Assembly: GCA_023150375.1 (NCBI GenBank)
Contig: JAKLLA010000007.1
Span: forward strand, 124,001 to 188,000
Reading direction: 5' to 3'
Length of the DNA stretch: 64,000 nucleotides
Origin: Burkholderiaceae bacterium
GTDB taxonomy: Bacteria > Pseudomonadota > Gammaproteobacteria > Burkholderiales > Burkholderiaceae_C
In this document: positions 40,496 through 49,027 of the stretch, piece after piece
Layout: each line of letters opens with the position of its first letter
Numbering within the stretch: the stretch's first letter is position 1
Program-made: the position numbers and the translations under genes
Notes under the pieces: generated by a model
Told to the model about the DNA's origin: nothing
Seen by the model: the letters and a program-made list of their open reading frames with translations, nothing else
Databases searched by the model: none

Positions 40496-41703
40496 GGCGT
40501 CGGCTCCTCCAGGGCATCCAGGTGTTCGCGCAGCACGCGGCCCAGCACTGCGACGCCGTCGTCGATTTCCTGCGTGGTCAGGGTCACGAAGGACAGGCGC
40601 AGCGTGCGCCGGTCGGCCGCGTGGGCGTAGAAGGCCGCCCCCGGCACGTAGGCGATGCCCTGCGCCACCGCGGCCTCGAGCAGCTCGCCGGCGTCGCAGC
40701 CGGCCGGCAGGCGCAGCCAGAAGAACATGCCGCCCTGCGGACACTGCCACTGGCTGCCCGGCGGCAGCGACCGCAGCAGCGCCGCCTGCATCGCATCGCG
40801 CTGCTGGCGGTAGCGCGCCCGGATGGTCGGCGTGTGGCGCTCCAGGAAGCCCTCGCGCAGCACCTCGGCCACCAGGCGCTGGTCGAAGCTGCTGGTGTGC
40901 AGGTCGGCCGCCTGCTTGGCCTGCAGCAGCTTGGGGTAGAGCGCGCCCGGCGCGACCAGATAGCCCAGCCGCAGCCCGGGTGCCAGCACCTTGGAGAAGG
41001 AGCCGAGGTAGAGGCTGCCTTCGGGCCAGCGCGCGCTCAGCGAGGGCGGCGGCGGCGCGTCGTACCAGAGATCGCCGTAGGGGTTGTCCTCGACCAGCGG
41101 AATGCCGGCCCGCTGTGCCGCGCGGACCAGCTCGACGCGGCGCGCCTCGGGGATCAGCCGGCCGGTCGGGTTCTGGAAGTTCGGCAGCACGTAGAACAGG
41201 CGACAGCCCGGTGCCTCCTGGCGCAGCGCCTCCAGCGCCTCGGGCAACGGACCGTCGGCGTCGCCCGCAACGCTGGCGAAGGTGGGTTCGCAGGGACCGA
41301 AGGCCTGCAGTGCACCCAGGTAGGTCGGCGTCTCCACCGCCACCGGTGCGCCGGCGTCCACCAGCACCTTGGCAATCAGGTCCAGGCCCTGCTGCGAGCC
41401 GGTGGTGATCAGCACCTGATCGGCCCCGACCTCCAGGCCCTGGCCGCGCAGGTGGGTCGCCACCCACTCGCGCAGCGGCGCGTAGCCTTCGCTGGCGGCG
41501 TACTGCAGCGCGGCCTGGGGGTGGTCGCGCAGCACGCGCGCGGCGGCCTCGCGCATCGCCTCGACCGGAAAGGTCAGCGGCGAAGGCAGCCCGCCGGCCA
41601 TCGACAGCATGCCGGGCCGCTCGGTGACCTTGAGGATCTCGCGGATCACCGAGGGATTCATGCGCTCGGCCCGCCTTGCGGGCCGCCAGGGAGGCAGGGT
41701 CAT
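40492..41703 (-). CDS. PLP-dependent aminotransferase (class I, 2-aminoadipate-like)
   Basis: A 403-residue fold-type I aminotransferase. It has SMAGGLPSPLTFPVEAMREA near the N-terminus, the substrate-loop ALQYAASEGYAPLREW, VLPNFQNPTGRLIP (Asn and Tyr binding PLP), and LGSFSKVLAPGLRLGYLVAP with the Schiff-base Lys. The family includes alpha-aminoadipate and 2-oxo-acid aminotransferases; the substrate is unknown. The ATG at 41703 has GGAG eight bases upstream and overlaps the transporter stop (ATGA). Together with the transporter and phzF it suggests import or export and conversion of one amino acid or amino acid-like compound. Confidence 0.88.
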   Translation of the reverse strand: MTLPPWRPARRAERMNPSVIREILKVTERPGMLSMAGGLPSPLTFPVEAMREAAARVLRDHPQAALQYAASEGYAPLREWVATHLRGQGLEVGADQVLITTGSQQGLDLIAKVLVDAGAPVAVETPTYLGALQAFGPCEPTFASVAGDADGPLPEALEALRQEAPGCRLFYVLPNFQNPTGRLIPEARRVELVRAAQRAGIPLVEDNPYGDLWYDAPPPPSLSARWPEGSLYLGSFSKVLAPGLRLGYLVAPGALYPKLLQAKQAADLHTSSFDQRLVAEVLREGFLERHTPTIRARYRQQRDAMQAALLRSLPPGSQWQCPQGGMFFWLRLPAGCDAGELLEAAVAQGIAYVPGAAFYAHAADRRTLRLSFVTLTTQEIDDGVAVLGRVLREHLDALEEPTP

Positions 41704-42676
41704 CGGAGTTCTCCAGGGGGGACGGGAACGGGGGGATGCGCAAGACGCGCAGGTTCTCGGTGCTGCGGCGACCCCACCGCCATGCGACGGCTGGCCAGCA
41801 CCGTGGCAATCACCGCGGCGGCGAAGGCCAGCGTGAGCGGCTCGAGCGACTCGCCCAGCAGCGGCACGGCCGCCAGCATGGACACGAAGGGCTGGATCAG
41901 CTGCACCTGGCTGACCCGCAGCGCCCCCCCCAGGCCAGCGCGCGGTACCAGGCGAAGAAGCCCAGCCACATCGACACCAGCGCCAGGTAGGCAAAGGCCG
42001 CCCAGGACGAGGCGCGCGCCTGCGCCAGTGCCTCGGCGTGCGCCTGCAGCCCCAGCAGCGCGACGGGCAGGTCGATCGGCAGGCAGACCAGCAGCATCCA
42101 GCAGATCACCTGCTCGGGCGGCATGCCCTGCGCGGCCAGGCGGGCGCCGGCCACATAGCCGGTCGAGGCGCTCAGCACGGCCAGCAGCAGCAGCGCGTCA
42201 CCGCCCGACAGCCGTCCGCCGCCCTGCCAGGCAGCGTAGCCGAGCACCAGCGCGCAACCGAGCAGCGCACAGGCCCAGAAGCCCAGCGACGGCCGCTGGC
42301 GCAGCCAGAGCGCGCCGATCACCGCGGTGCTCAGGGGCAGCAGCCCGGTGATCACCGCCGCGTGCACCGCCTCGACCTCGCGCACCGCCCAGCCCAGGCA
42401 GAGCGGGAAGCCGAACACCACCCCGCCGCCCCCGAGGGCCAGCAGGGACCACTGCCGGCGCTGCGGCCAGGGCGCCCGCACCCAGAGAAGGTAGCCCGCC
42501 GAGAGCAGACCCGCCACCGCCGCCCGGGCCATGGCCACCCAGTCCGGCGGCAGCTGCGGATCCTCGGCCGTGCCACCGGCCAGGCGGGTCAGCGGCAGGG
42601 TCATCGCGAACATCAGCACCCCGGCCACGCCGAGCCAGAGGCCCTGCCGCGCGCGGCGTTCCGGCGTCGGCGGCAT
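41700..42676 (-). pseudogene. EamA/DMT-family transporter, apparent frameshift in a G8 run
   Basis: A ten-helix drug/metabolite transporter split between two frames. The first frame (42676 to 41897) gives 259 residues with eight or so membrane helices and ends abnormally in ALAWGGRCGSARCS. The second frame (to 41700) supplies the missing conserved end ALRVSQVQLIQPFVSMLAAV and PLLGESLEPLTLAFAAAVIA. The switch falls at eight consecutive G on the coding strand (41924-41931 as C). Nine G would join the frames as LAWGGALRVSQVQL, the expected DMT sequence. This is a sequencing or assembly indel, a true mutation, or a phase-variable tract. Its stop overlaps the aminotransferase ATG, which implies that the full-length frame is the selected one. 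Confidence 0.8.
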
Positions 42677-42744
42677 CAGCGACGCTCCCCGGAAGAATCG
42701 GCCTGCGCAGCGGCCGGAAGGAACGCAGAGGTGGTCGAAGTCAT
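42676..42744 (-). CDS. Possible 22-codon leader peptide before the transporter
   Basis: ATG at 42744 starts a 22-residue frame (MTSTTSAFLPAAAQADSSGE and two more Arg) whose TGA overlaps the transporter ATG (TGATG). A TAGACT box (42756-42751) lies exactly six bases before this ATG. It may be a leaderless upstream peptide with coupled restart, or the true N-terminus of the transporter if one base is missing here as well: one more G in the GGGG at 42685-42688 would fuse the frames. Confidence 0.35.
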   Translation of the reverse strand: MTSTTSAFLPAAAQADSSGERR

Positions 42745-42769
42745 GCGATCAGTCTAGACTCGCAAGACC

Positions 42770-42813
42770 ATACAGTTCCAATACAGATGTTCGGTCACAC
42801 GGAGCTTCTGTAT
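42770..42813. promoter_or_regulatory. MocR-type operator: two direct ATACAG repeats and one inverted copy
   Basis: ATACAG at 42770-42775 and again at 42781-42786, eleven bases apart (one helical turn), and the inverted CTGTAT at 42808-42813 overlapping the regulator's ATG. MocR/GabR-type regulators bind two direct repeats plus often an inverted one in exactly such divergent gaps. The transporter promoter (TTGGAA-N19-TAGACT on the minus strand, 42781-42751) contains one repeat in its spacer. Confidence 0.55.
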
Positions 42814-44302
42814 GGCCCGGTTCATCGTCACAGTGCCCCTGCCCATGCCCCTCGATCCCGCCCCCGACACGCCGGCCATCGCGCACGCGGATCCGACCGG
42901 GGCCACACTGCGCCCGACGGGCCCGACGGCCGGGCGGGCGCAGCAGCTGGCCGAGCGCTATGCCCTGCGCATCCAGCAGGGGCTGGCGGCCCCCGGCAGC
43001 CGGCTGCCGTCGGTGCGTGAATGTGCGCGCCAGCACGGCGTCAGCCCCAGCACGGTGGTGGCCGCCTACGACCAGCTGCAGGCCCGCGGGCTGGTGGAGG
43101 CGCGCAGTCAGCGCGGCTTCTTCGTGCGCGCCCCGCGCCGCCACGATGGCGGCCCTGCGCAGGCCATCCCGGCACCGCGCAACCCACCGGTGGACGCCAC
43201 GGCGCTGATCCGCGGCATGTTCGCCACCGCCCGCGACCGGCCCGGCCCGGGCAGCGGGCTGCTGCCGCCGGACTGGCTGGACGCCGCCCTGCTGCAGCGC
43301 GCGCTGCGGCGCGCCTGCAGCCAGGGTGACCCGGGGCTGCGCTATGGTGAGCCGGCCGGCGACCCCGGCCTGCGCCGGCAGCTGTCGCTGCGGCTGGCGG
43401 ACCTCGGCATCGATGCCACGCCGCAACAGATCGTGAGCACCACCGGCGCCACGCATGCACTGGACATCGTCGCGCGCGCCTGGCTGCAGCCCGGCGATGC
43501 CGTGCTGATCGACGAACCCGGCTGGGCGGTCGAGTTCGCCCGGCTGAGCGCCCTGGGCATGCGGCTGCTGCCCGTGCCGCGCGGGCCGCAGGGCCCGGAC
43601 CTGGCGGTGATGGCGCAGCTCGCTGCCGTGCACCGGCCCAAGCTCTACGTCACGGTGTCGGTGCTGCACAACCCGACCGGCTGCAGCCTGCCGCTGGCCA
43701 CGGCCCACCAGGTGCTGCGCCTGGCCGAGGCGCAGGACTTCGCCATCGTCGAGGACGACACCTACGCCTGGATGGCGCCGAACCACGCGCCCCGGCTGGC
43801 TGCACTCGACGGCCTGCGACGCAGCATCTACGTCAGCGGCTTCTCGAAGATCCTGGCACCCAACTGGCGGGTGGGCTACCTGGCCGCTCCGGCCCCCTGG
43901 GTGGACCGGCTCATCGACGCCAAGATGATCAGCAGCCTGACCACCCCGGCGCTGACCGAACAGGCCGTGGCCTGGTGCCTGGAACAGGGCCTGCTGCGCC
44001 GCCATGCCGAACGGGTGCTGGACCGGCTCGACCGCGCGCGCAGTCGCACGCTGCGTCTGGCCGAGCAGGCCGGCTGCCACCCGGTCACGCCGCCGCAGGG
44101 CCTGTTCGGCTGGATGGACACCGGGCTGGACACCGACCGCCTGGCCGAGGCCCTGCTCGACCAGGGCTGGCTGCTCGCGCCAGGCTCGCTCTTCCTGGCC
44201 ACACGGCGGCCGAGCCCCTGCATGCGCATCAACTTCGCCACCTCGCAGGACCCGGGCTTCTGGCGCGACTTCGAGTCCGCCCGTGTGGCCCTGCAGCGCT
44301 GA
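42812..44302 (+). CDS. MocR-family transcriptional regulator with aminotransferase domain
   Basis: A 496-residue regulator. It has a GntR-type winged helix (about 45-112, LAAPGSRLPSVRECARQHGV, STVVAAYDQLQARGLVEARS) joined to a fold-type I PLP domain (about 135-490). The PLP Lys is in YVSGFSKILAPNWRVGYLAA, with SVLHNPTGCSLP before it. MocR proteins sense amino acids or PLP and control divergent transport or metabolism genes and themselves. The ATG at 42812 has GGAG seven bases upstream. Divergent from the transporter-aminotransferase-phzF operon with ATACAG repeats between, so that operon is its likely target. Confidence 0.9.
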   Translation: MARFIVTVPLPMPLDPAPDTPAIAHADPTGATLRPTGPTAGRAQQLAERYALRIQQGLAAPGSRLPSVRECARQHGVSPSTVVAAYDQLQARGLVEARSQRGFFVRAPRRHDGGPAQAIPAPRNPPVDATALIRGMFATARDRPGPGSGLLPPDWLDAALLQRALRRACSQGDPGLRYGEPAGDPGLRRQLSLRLADLGIDATPQQIVSTTGATHALDIVARAWLQPGDAVLIDEPGWAVEFARLSALGMRLLPVPRGPQGPDLAVMAQLAAVHRPKLYVTVSVLHNPTGCSLPLATAHQVLRLAEAQDFAIVEDDTYAWMAPNHAPRLAALDGLRRSIYVSGFSKILAPNWRVGYLAAPAPWVDRLIDAKMISSLTTPALTEQAVAWCLEQGLLRRHAERVLDRLDRARSRTLRLAEQAGCHPVTPPQGLFGWMDTGLDTDRLAEALLDQGWLLAPGSLFLATRRPSPCMRINFATSQDPGFWRDFESARVALQR

Positions 44303-44321
44303 TCGATCGCCGGAATCAGCA

Positions 44322-44342
44322 ACGCCGGCCCGGGGCCGGCGT
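44322..44342. terminator. Hairpin between convergent mocR-type gene and rpoH
   Basis: ACGCCGGCC-CGG-GGCCGGCGT, a perfect nine-pair stem with a three-base loop in the 70-base gap between convergent genes. There is no T-tract, so it is a terminator candidate only by position and strength. Confidence 0.5.
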
Positions 44343-44372
44343 CGGTAAGGCTGGCGCGGGGCCGATCGCCGA

Positions 44373-45305
<933 letters not shown>

Positions 45306-45337
45306 AGAGCAGCGGGACCTCCTTTGGTTCCCCCAGT

Positions 45338-45364
45338 TTAGCACTCACCGGAATCGAGTGCTAA
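45338..45364. promoter_or_regulatory. Perfect CIRCE element (HrcA operator) upstream of rpoH
   Basis: TTAGCACTC, nine bases, GAGTGCTAA: every position of the CIRCE consensus is matched. It lies 33 bases upstream of the rpoH start. HrcA binding to CIRCE represses transcription until heat shock; this links the HrcA and sigma-32 systems. Confidence 0.92.
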
Positions 45365-45385
45365 CACCCGGCCGCCCCGATGCGG

Positions 45386-45410
45386 GCCTGCCGTGACATC
45401 CACGGCAGGC
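45386..45410 (-). terminator. Ten-pair hairpin between the Crp/Fnr gene and rpoH
   Basis: GCCTGCCGTG-ACATC-CACGGCAGGC, a perfect ten-pair stem and five-base loop, 20 bases after the end of the Crp/Fnr gene and just upstream of CIRCE. It probably separates that gene from rpoH; there is no T-tract. Confidence 0.5.
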
Positions 45411-45430
45411 GGGCGCCGGCCATCTGCCCG

Positions 45431-46282
45431 TCAGTCCGGGCCCACCGGGGCTTCCAGACCTGCCAGGCGGCGCAGCGCCTGCACATCGTGGATGTGCAAC
45501 TGGTAGCCATGCACATCGATCACGCCGCGGGTTTCGAAGCTGCGCATCAGCCGCGACAGGGTTTCCGGCGTCATGGCCAACTGCTGGGCGATGTCGCGCT
45601 TGCGCTCCTGCAGCCGCAGGTCGAAGGCGCCGCTGGACACCGGGCAGCGCTGCAGCAGCCACTGCGCGAAGCGCGCGGGCGCATCGTTGTGCAGGAGGTT
45701 GCGCGAGGCGATCGTCAGCTCGTGCACCCGCTGGGCCAGGTTGGCGCACAGGCGCAGCGCCAGCGCGGGATGCGTGGCCAAGTGCGGCTCGAGGCGATCC
45801 AGCGGCAACTCGGCGATCACCACGTCCGACAGCGCCTGGGCCTCCATCGCGTAGGGCTGGCCGAGCCAGGCGGCCGAGACGTCCAGCCAGGCCGGCCCGG
45901 TCACGCTGCGCTCGGTGCGCAGGCTGCCATCGCCGGCACGCGAGCCCAGCACCACGTCGCCGGACATCAGCAGCACCAGGGTGCGGGCGGGGCCGCTGCA
46001 GTCCAGCACCGAGTCGCCGGCGGCCACGCCATGGCGCTCGGCCAGGCGTGTCAGCAGCGCGAACTCGGCAGCCGACAGCGGCGCCCCCCCCAGCACCTGC
46101 TGCCAGGGCGACGGGTCGGCAGGCGACGGCGGGGCCGCCGCGAGACGGCGGCGCGGGCGGGGCAGGCTGCTGATGCGCAGGGGGGCCCCTACGGCGAAGG
46201 CGTCCAAGGTCTCCACGGCAGGACAGTCGAATGGGTCGATCCGCAAAAGGTACGGTCGCACTGTCACCCATGTCGAGGCCAT
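45431..46282 (-). CDS. Crp/Fnr-family transcriptional regulator
   Basis: A 283-residue regulator with an N-terminal proline-rich region (about 1-60), a cyclic-nucleotide-type sensory domain (about 65-185) and a C-terminal Crp-type winged helix (about 195-270, with RDIAQQLAMTPETLSRLMRS). The recognition helix ETLSRLMR resembles that of FNR/DNR types (E..SR motif). The N-terminus lacks the four-Cys iron-sulfur motif, so it is not a classical FNR; haem- or ligand-type DNR-like sensing is possible. The start at 46282 is uncertain because no Shine-Dalgarno is seen and an FNR-like site lies six bases upstream. A run of eight G (46084-46091 on the plus strand as C) lies within the coding sequence, in frame here. 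Confidence 0.8.
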   Translation of the reverse strand: MASTWVTVRPYLLRIDPFDCPAVETLDAFAVGAPLRISSLPRPRRRLAAAPPSPADPSPWQQVLGGAPLSAAEFALLTRLAERHGVAAGDSVLDCSGPARTLVLLMSGDVVLGSRAGDGSLRTERSVTGPAWLDVSAAWLGQPYAMEAQALSDVVIAELPLDRLEPHLATHPALALRLCANLAQRVHELTIASRNLLHNDAPARFAQWLLQRCPVSSGAFDLRLQERKRDIAQQLAMTPETLSRLMRSFETRGVIDVHGYQLHIHDVQALRRLAGLEAPVGPD

Positions 46283-46287
46283 ACCGG

Positions 46288-46301
46288 TTGAGGCATGTCA
46301 A
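46288..46301. promoter_or_regulatory. FNR/DNR-like box just upstream of the Crp/Fnr gene
   Basis: TTGAGGCATGTCAA matches TTGAT-N4-ATCAA except at the two inner positions. It lies six bases before the annotated ATG, which is too close for activation but fits autorepression, or means that the true start is downstream. Weak evidence. Confidence 0.3.
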
Positions 46302-46379
46302 GGCCGGGAACCACGCATGGCACGCAGCCCCACGGACAAGTCCGTCCCGGCAGCGCCGCGGCGGGCGCCCCCACCCCGG

Positions 46380-47882
46380 TCACTCGAGGCCGAGCTCCTG
46401 GATCTTGCGCGTGATGGTGTTGCGACCGATCCCCAGCCGGTGCGCCGCCTCGATGCGACGCCCCTTGGTCAGCGCCAGCGCCGTCAGGATCAGGCGCGCC
46501 TCGAACTGGCGGGTAAGCTGGTCCCAGACGCCCGGCTCGCCGGCCTCGAGCTGCTGACGCGCCTCGCGTTCGAGATCCTGCAGCCAGCCGGCCGACGCGG
46601 CCGCCGGCGAAACGACCGATTCGCCACCGGGCGCCGCCCCCGGGTGCCCGCCGATCGGCGGGGTCACCGGCGCCACGGCGGCAACCGCCGGCGCCGCCGT
46701 GGCGGTCCGGCCGGTCGTGCCGGCCTGGATCTCGGGCGGCAGATCCTTGGCATCGACCACCTGGGCCGGCGCCATCACGGTCAACCAGTGGCAGAGGTTC
46801 TCCAGCTGCCGCACGTTGCCGGGGAAGTCGAACTGCTGCACCTGGGCCAGCGCGGCGTCGGACAGGCGCTTGGTCTCGACGCCCAGCTCGCGCGCACTGC
46901 GCTGCAGGAAGTGACGTGCCAGCATCGGGATGTCCTCGCGCCGCTCGCGCAGGGAAGGCAGGCGCAGCCGGATGACGTTCAGCCGGTGGAACAGGTCCTC
47001 GCGGAACGCACCGTCGCGCACCCGCTCCTCCAGGTTCTGATGCGTGGCCGCGATCACCCGCACGTTGGCCTTGAGCGGCTGATGGCCGCCCACGCGATAG
47101 AACTGGCCGTCCGACAGCACCCGCAGCAGGCGGGTCTGCAGGTCGAAGGGCATGTCGCCGATCTCGTCGAGGAAGAGCGTGCCGCCCTCGGCCTGCTCGA
47201 AGCGCCCGCGCCGCGTCGCCTGCGCGCCGGTGAAGGCACCGCGCTCGTGGCCGAACAGCTCGCTCTCCAGCAGGTCCTTCGGGATCGCCGCGGTGTTGAT
47301 CGCGACGAACGGCCCCTTGTTGCCCAGGTCGCCGCGCGGGCTGTGGCGGTGCAGGGCCCGGGCCACCAGCTCCTTGCCCGAGCCGGATTCGCCGGTGATC
47401 AGCACCGTGACGTTGCTCTGGCTGAGCCGGCCGATGGCGCGGAAGACGTCCTGCATGGCCGGGGCCTGGCCGAGCATCTCGGGCATCTCGACGGCCTGCT
47501 CGTCGCTGCTCTGCTCGCGCAGGCTCTCGTCGACCGCACGGCGGATCAGCTCCACCGCCTTGGGCAGGTCGAAGGGCTTGGGCAGGTACTCGAAGGCCCC
47601 GCCCTGGAAGGCGCTGACCGCGCTGTCGAGGTCGGAGTAGGCGGTCATGATGATGACCGGCAGGCCGGGGTGGCGCTCCTTCACCCGCGTGAGCAGGTCG
47701 ATGCCCGAGCCACCGGGCATGCGGATGTCGCTGACCAGCACCTGCGGCAGATCGATCTCCAGCGCGGCCAGCACGTCGCGCGGGTTGGTGAAGCTGCGCA
47801 CCGGCAGCCCTTCGCGGCCCAGCGCCTTCTCCAGCACGAAGCGGATGGATTGATCGTCGTCGACGACCCAGATGGGTTTCAT
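46380..47882 (-). CDS. ntrC: Nitrogen regulation response regulator NtrC
   Basis: A 500-residue sigma-54 activator. Receiver domain (about 1-120) with the acidic pocket VVDDDQ, phospho-Asp in LVSDIRMPGG near residue 54 and Lys in EYLPKPFD. AAA+ domain (about 145-380) with Walker A TGESGSGKELVARALH, the sigma-54-contact GAFTGA loop (HERGAFTGAQATRRG), and GTLFLDEIGDMP. C-terminal Fis-type helix-turn-helix (RIEAAHRLGIGRNTITRKIQ). A proline/alanine-rich linker of about 50 residues precedes it. It lies 56 bases after ntrB. It should activate glnA in the same cluster. Confidence 0.97.
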   Translation of the reverse strand: MKPIWVVDDDQSIRFVLEKALGREGLPVRSFTNPRDVLAALEIDLPQVLVSDIRMPGGSGIDLLTRVKERHPGLPVIIMTAYSDLDSAVSAFQGGAFEYLPKPFDLPKAVELIRRAVDESLREQSSDEQAVEMPEMLGQAPAMQDVFRAIGRLSQSNVTVLITGESGSGKELVARALHRHSPRGDLGNKGPFVAINTAAIPKDLLESELFGHERGAFTGAQATRRGRFEQAEGGTLFLDEIGDMPFDLQTRLLRVLSDGQFYRVGGHQPLKANVRVIAATHQNLEERVRDGAFREDLFHRLNVIRLRLPSLRERREDIPMLARHFLQRSARELGVETKRLSDAALAQVQQFDFPGNVRQLENLCHWLTVMAPAQVVDAKDLPPEIQAGTTGRTATAAPAVAAVAPVTPPIGGHPGAAPGGESVVSPAAASAGWLQDLEREARQQLEAGEPGVWDQLTRQFEARLILTALALTKGRRIEAAHRLGIGRNTITRKIQELGLE

Positions 47883-47938
47883 GCTCAGCCAGTCCTGTGC
47901 AGGGGTCGCGGCACCGAGCCCGGCGGCATCCGGGACGG

Positions 47939-49027
47939 CTACGGCAACGGGATCTGAATCTTGAACAGCGTGCGCCCGGGTTCGCTCTCGCACTCGATCA
48001 GGCCCTGGTGCTGCTGGATGAAGTCCTGCGCCAGCGTCAGCCCGAGCCCCGAGCCCCCCTCCCGGCCGGAGACCAGCGGAAAGAAGATGCGATCACGGAT
48101 CTCGGGCGGCACGCCGGGTCCGTTGTCTTCGATATGCAATTCCAGTGCCAGCCGATAGCGGCGCCGGTCGATGGTGACCTGCCGGGCCGCCCGGGTGCGC
48201 AGCACGATCTGCGCATCGCCGGTCTCACGGCGGGCGGCCAGGGCCTGCGCCGCGTTGTGGGTGATGTTGAGCACGGCCTGGATGAGCTGCTCGCGATCAC
48301 CGCGGAACTCGGGCAGCGAGGCGTCGTAGTCGCGCACGATCGTCAGCCCGCGCGAGAACTCGGCCAGCACCAGCGAGCGCACCCGCTCGAGCACCTCATG
48401 GATGTTGACGTCGGCCACCACCCGGGGCCGGCGGTGCGGCGCGAGCAGCCGGTCCACCAGGGCCTGCAGGCGGTCGGCCTCGTGGATGATGACCTGGGTG
48501 TACTCGGTGAGGGCGGCGTCGGGCAGCTCCAGCTCGAGCAGCTGGGCTGCGCCACGGATGCCGCCCAGCGGGTTCTTGATCTCGTGCGCCAGGTTGCGGA
48601 TCAGCTCCTTGGTCACCCGCACCTGGTCGAGGGTGCGGGTCTCGCGGTCCTGGCGGGCCTGCTGCTCGATCTCCACCAGCTCGAGCAGCAACACCTCACC
48701 ATGGTCGATCTGCGTCAGGATGGCGTGCACCGGCAGCGGCTCGGCCTGCGGCGCCATCGGCCGGCGCAGCAGTGCCTCCAGGCGCACGGTGCTGTATTCG
48801 TTGGCGACCACCGCCGCGAAGTTGGCCTGCAGGGCCGCCGGTTCCACCACCCAGTCGAACACGCGGCTGCGCTGCAGGCTGCGCCGGGGCAGCCCGAGCA
48901 GGTTCTCGCAGGCGGCGTTGACGAACAGGCAGCGCCCGTCCGGCGCCAGCACGGCCACCATCGTGGCCAGGTGGTCGAAGGCGTCGTAGGGCCCCGGGCC
49001 GCCGCTGCGCGCGACCGTGCGGCTCAT
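47939..49027 (-). CDS. ntrB: Nitrogen regulation sensor histidine kinase NtrB
   Basis: A 362-residue soluble kinase that phosphorylates or dephosphorylates NtrC under PII control. It has an N-terminal PAS-like domain (about 10-115), the H-box NLAHEIKNPLGGIRGAAQLL with the phospho-accepting His near residue 145, the N box VLNITHNAAQALAA, and G boxes IEDNGPGVPPEIRDRIFFP and GGSGLGLTLAQDFI. There is no membrane segment, as usual for NtrB. The ATG at 49027 overlaps the stop of the upstream secreted-protein gene by four bases (ATGA). Confidence 0.96.
   Translation of the reverse strand: MSRTVARSGGPGPYDAFDHLATMVAVLAPDGRCLFVNAACENLLGLPRRSLQRSRVFDWVVEPAALQANFAAVVANEYSTVRLEALLRRPMAPQAEPLPVHAILTQIDHGEVLLLELVEIEQQARQDRETRTLDQVRVTKELIRNLAHEIKNPLGGIRGAAQLLELELPDAALTEYTQVIIHEADRLQALVDRLLAPHRRPRVVADVNIHEVLERVRSLVLAEFSRGLTIVRDYDASLPEFRGDREQLIQAVLNITHNAAQALAARRETGDAQIVLRTRAARQVTIDRRRYRLALELHIEDNGPGVPPEIRDRIFFPLVSGREGGSGLGLTLAQDFIQQHQGLIECESEPGRTLFKIQIPLP

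Noticed and set aside
46288-46301. Firm FNR regulation of the Crp/Fnr gene
   Set aside because: Two mismatches at key inner positions and a position six bases from the start codon make this too weak to claim.
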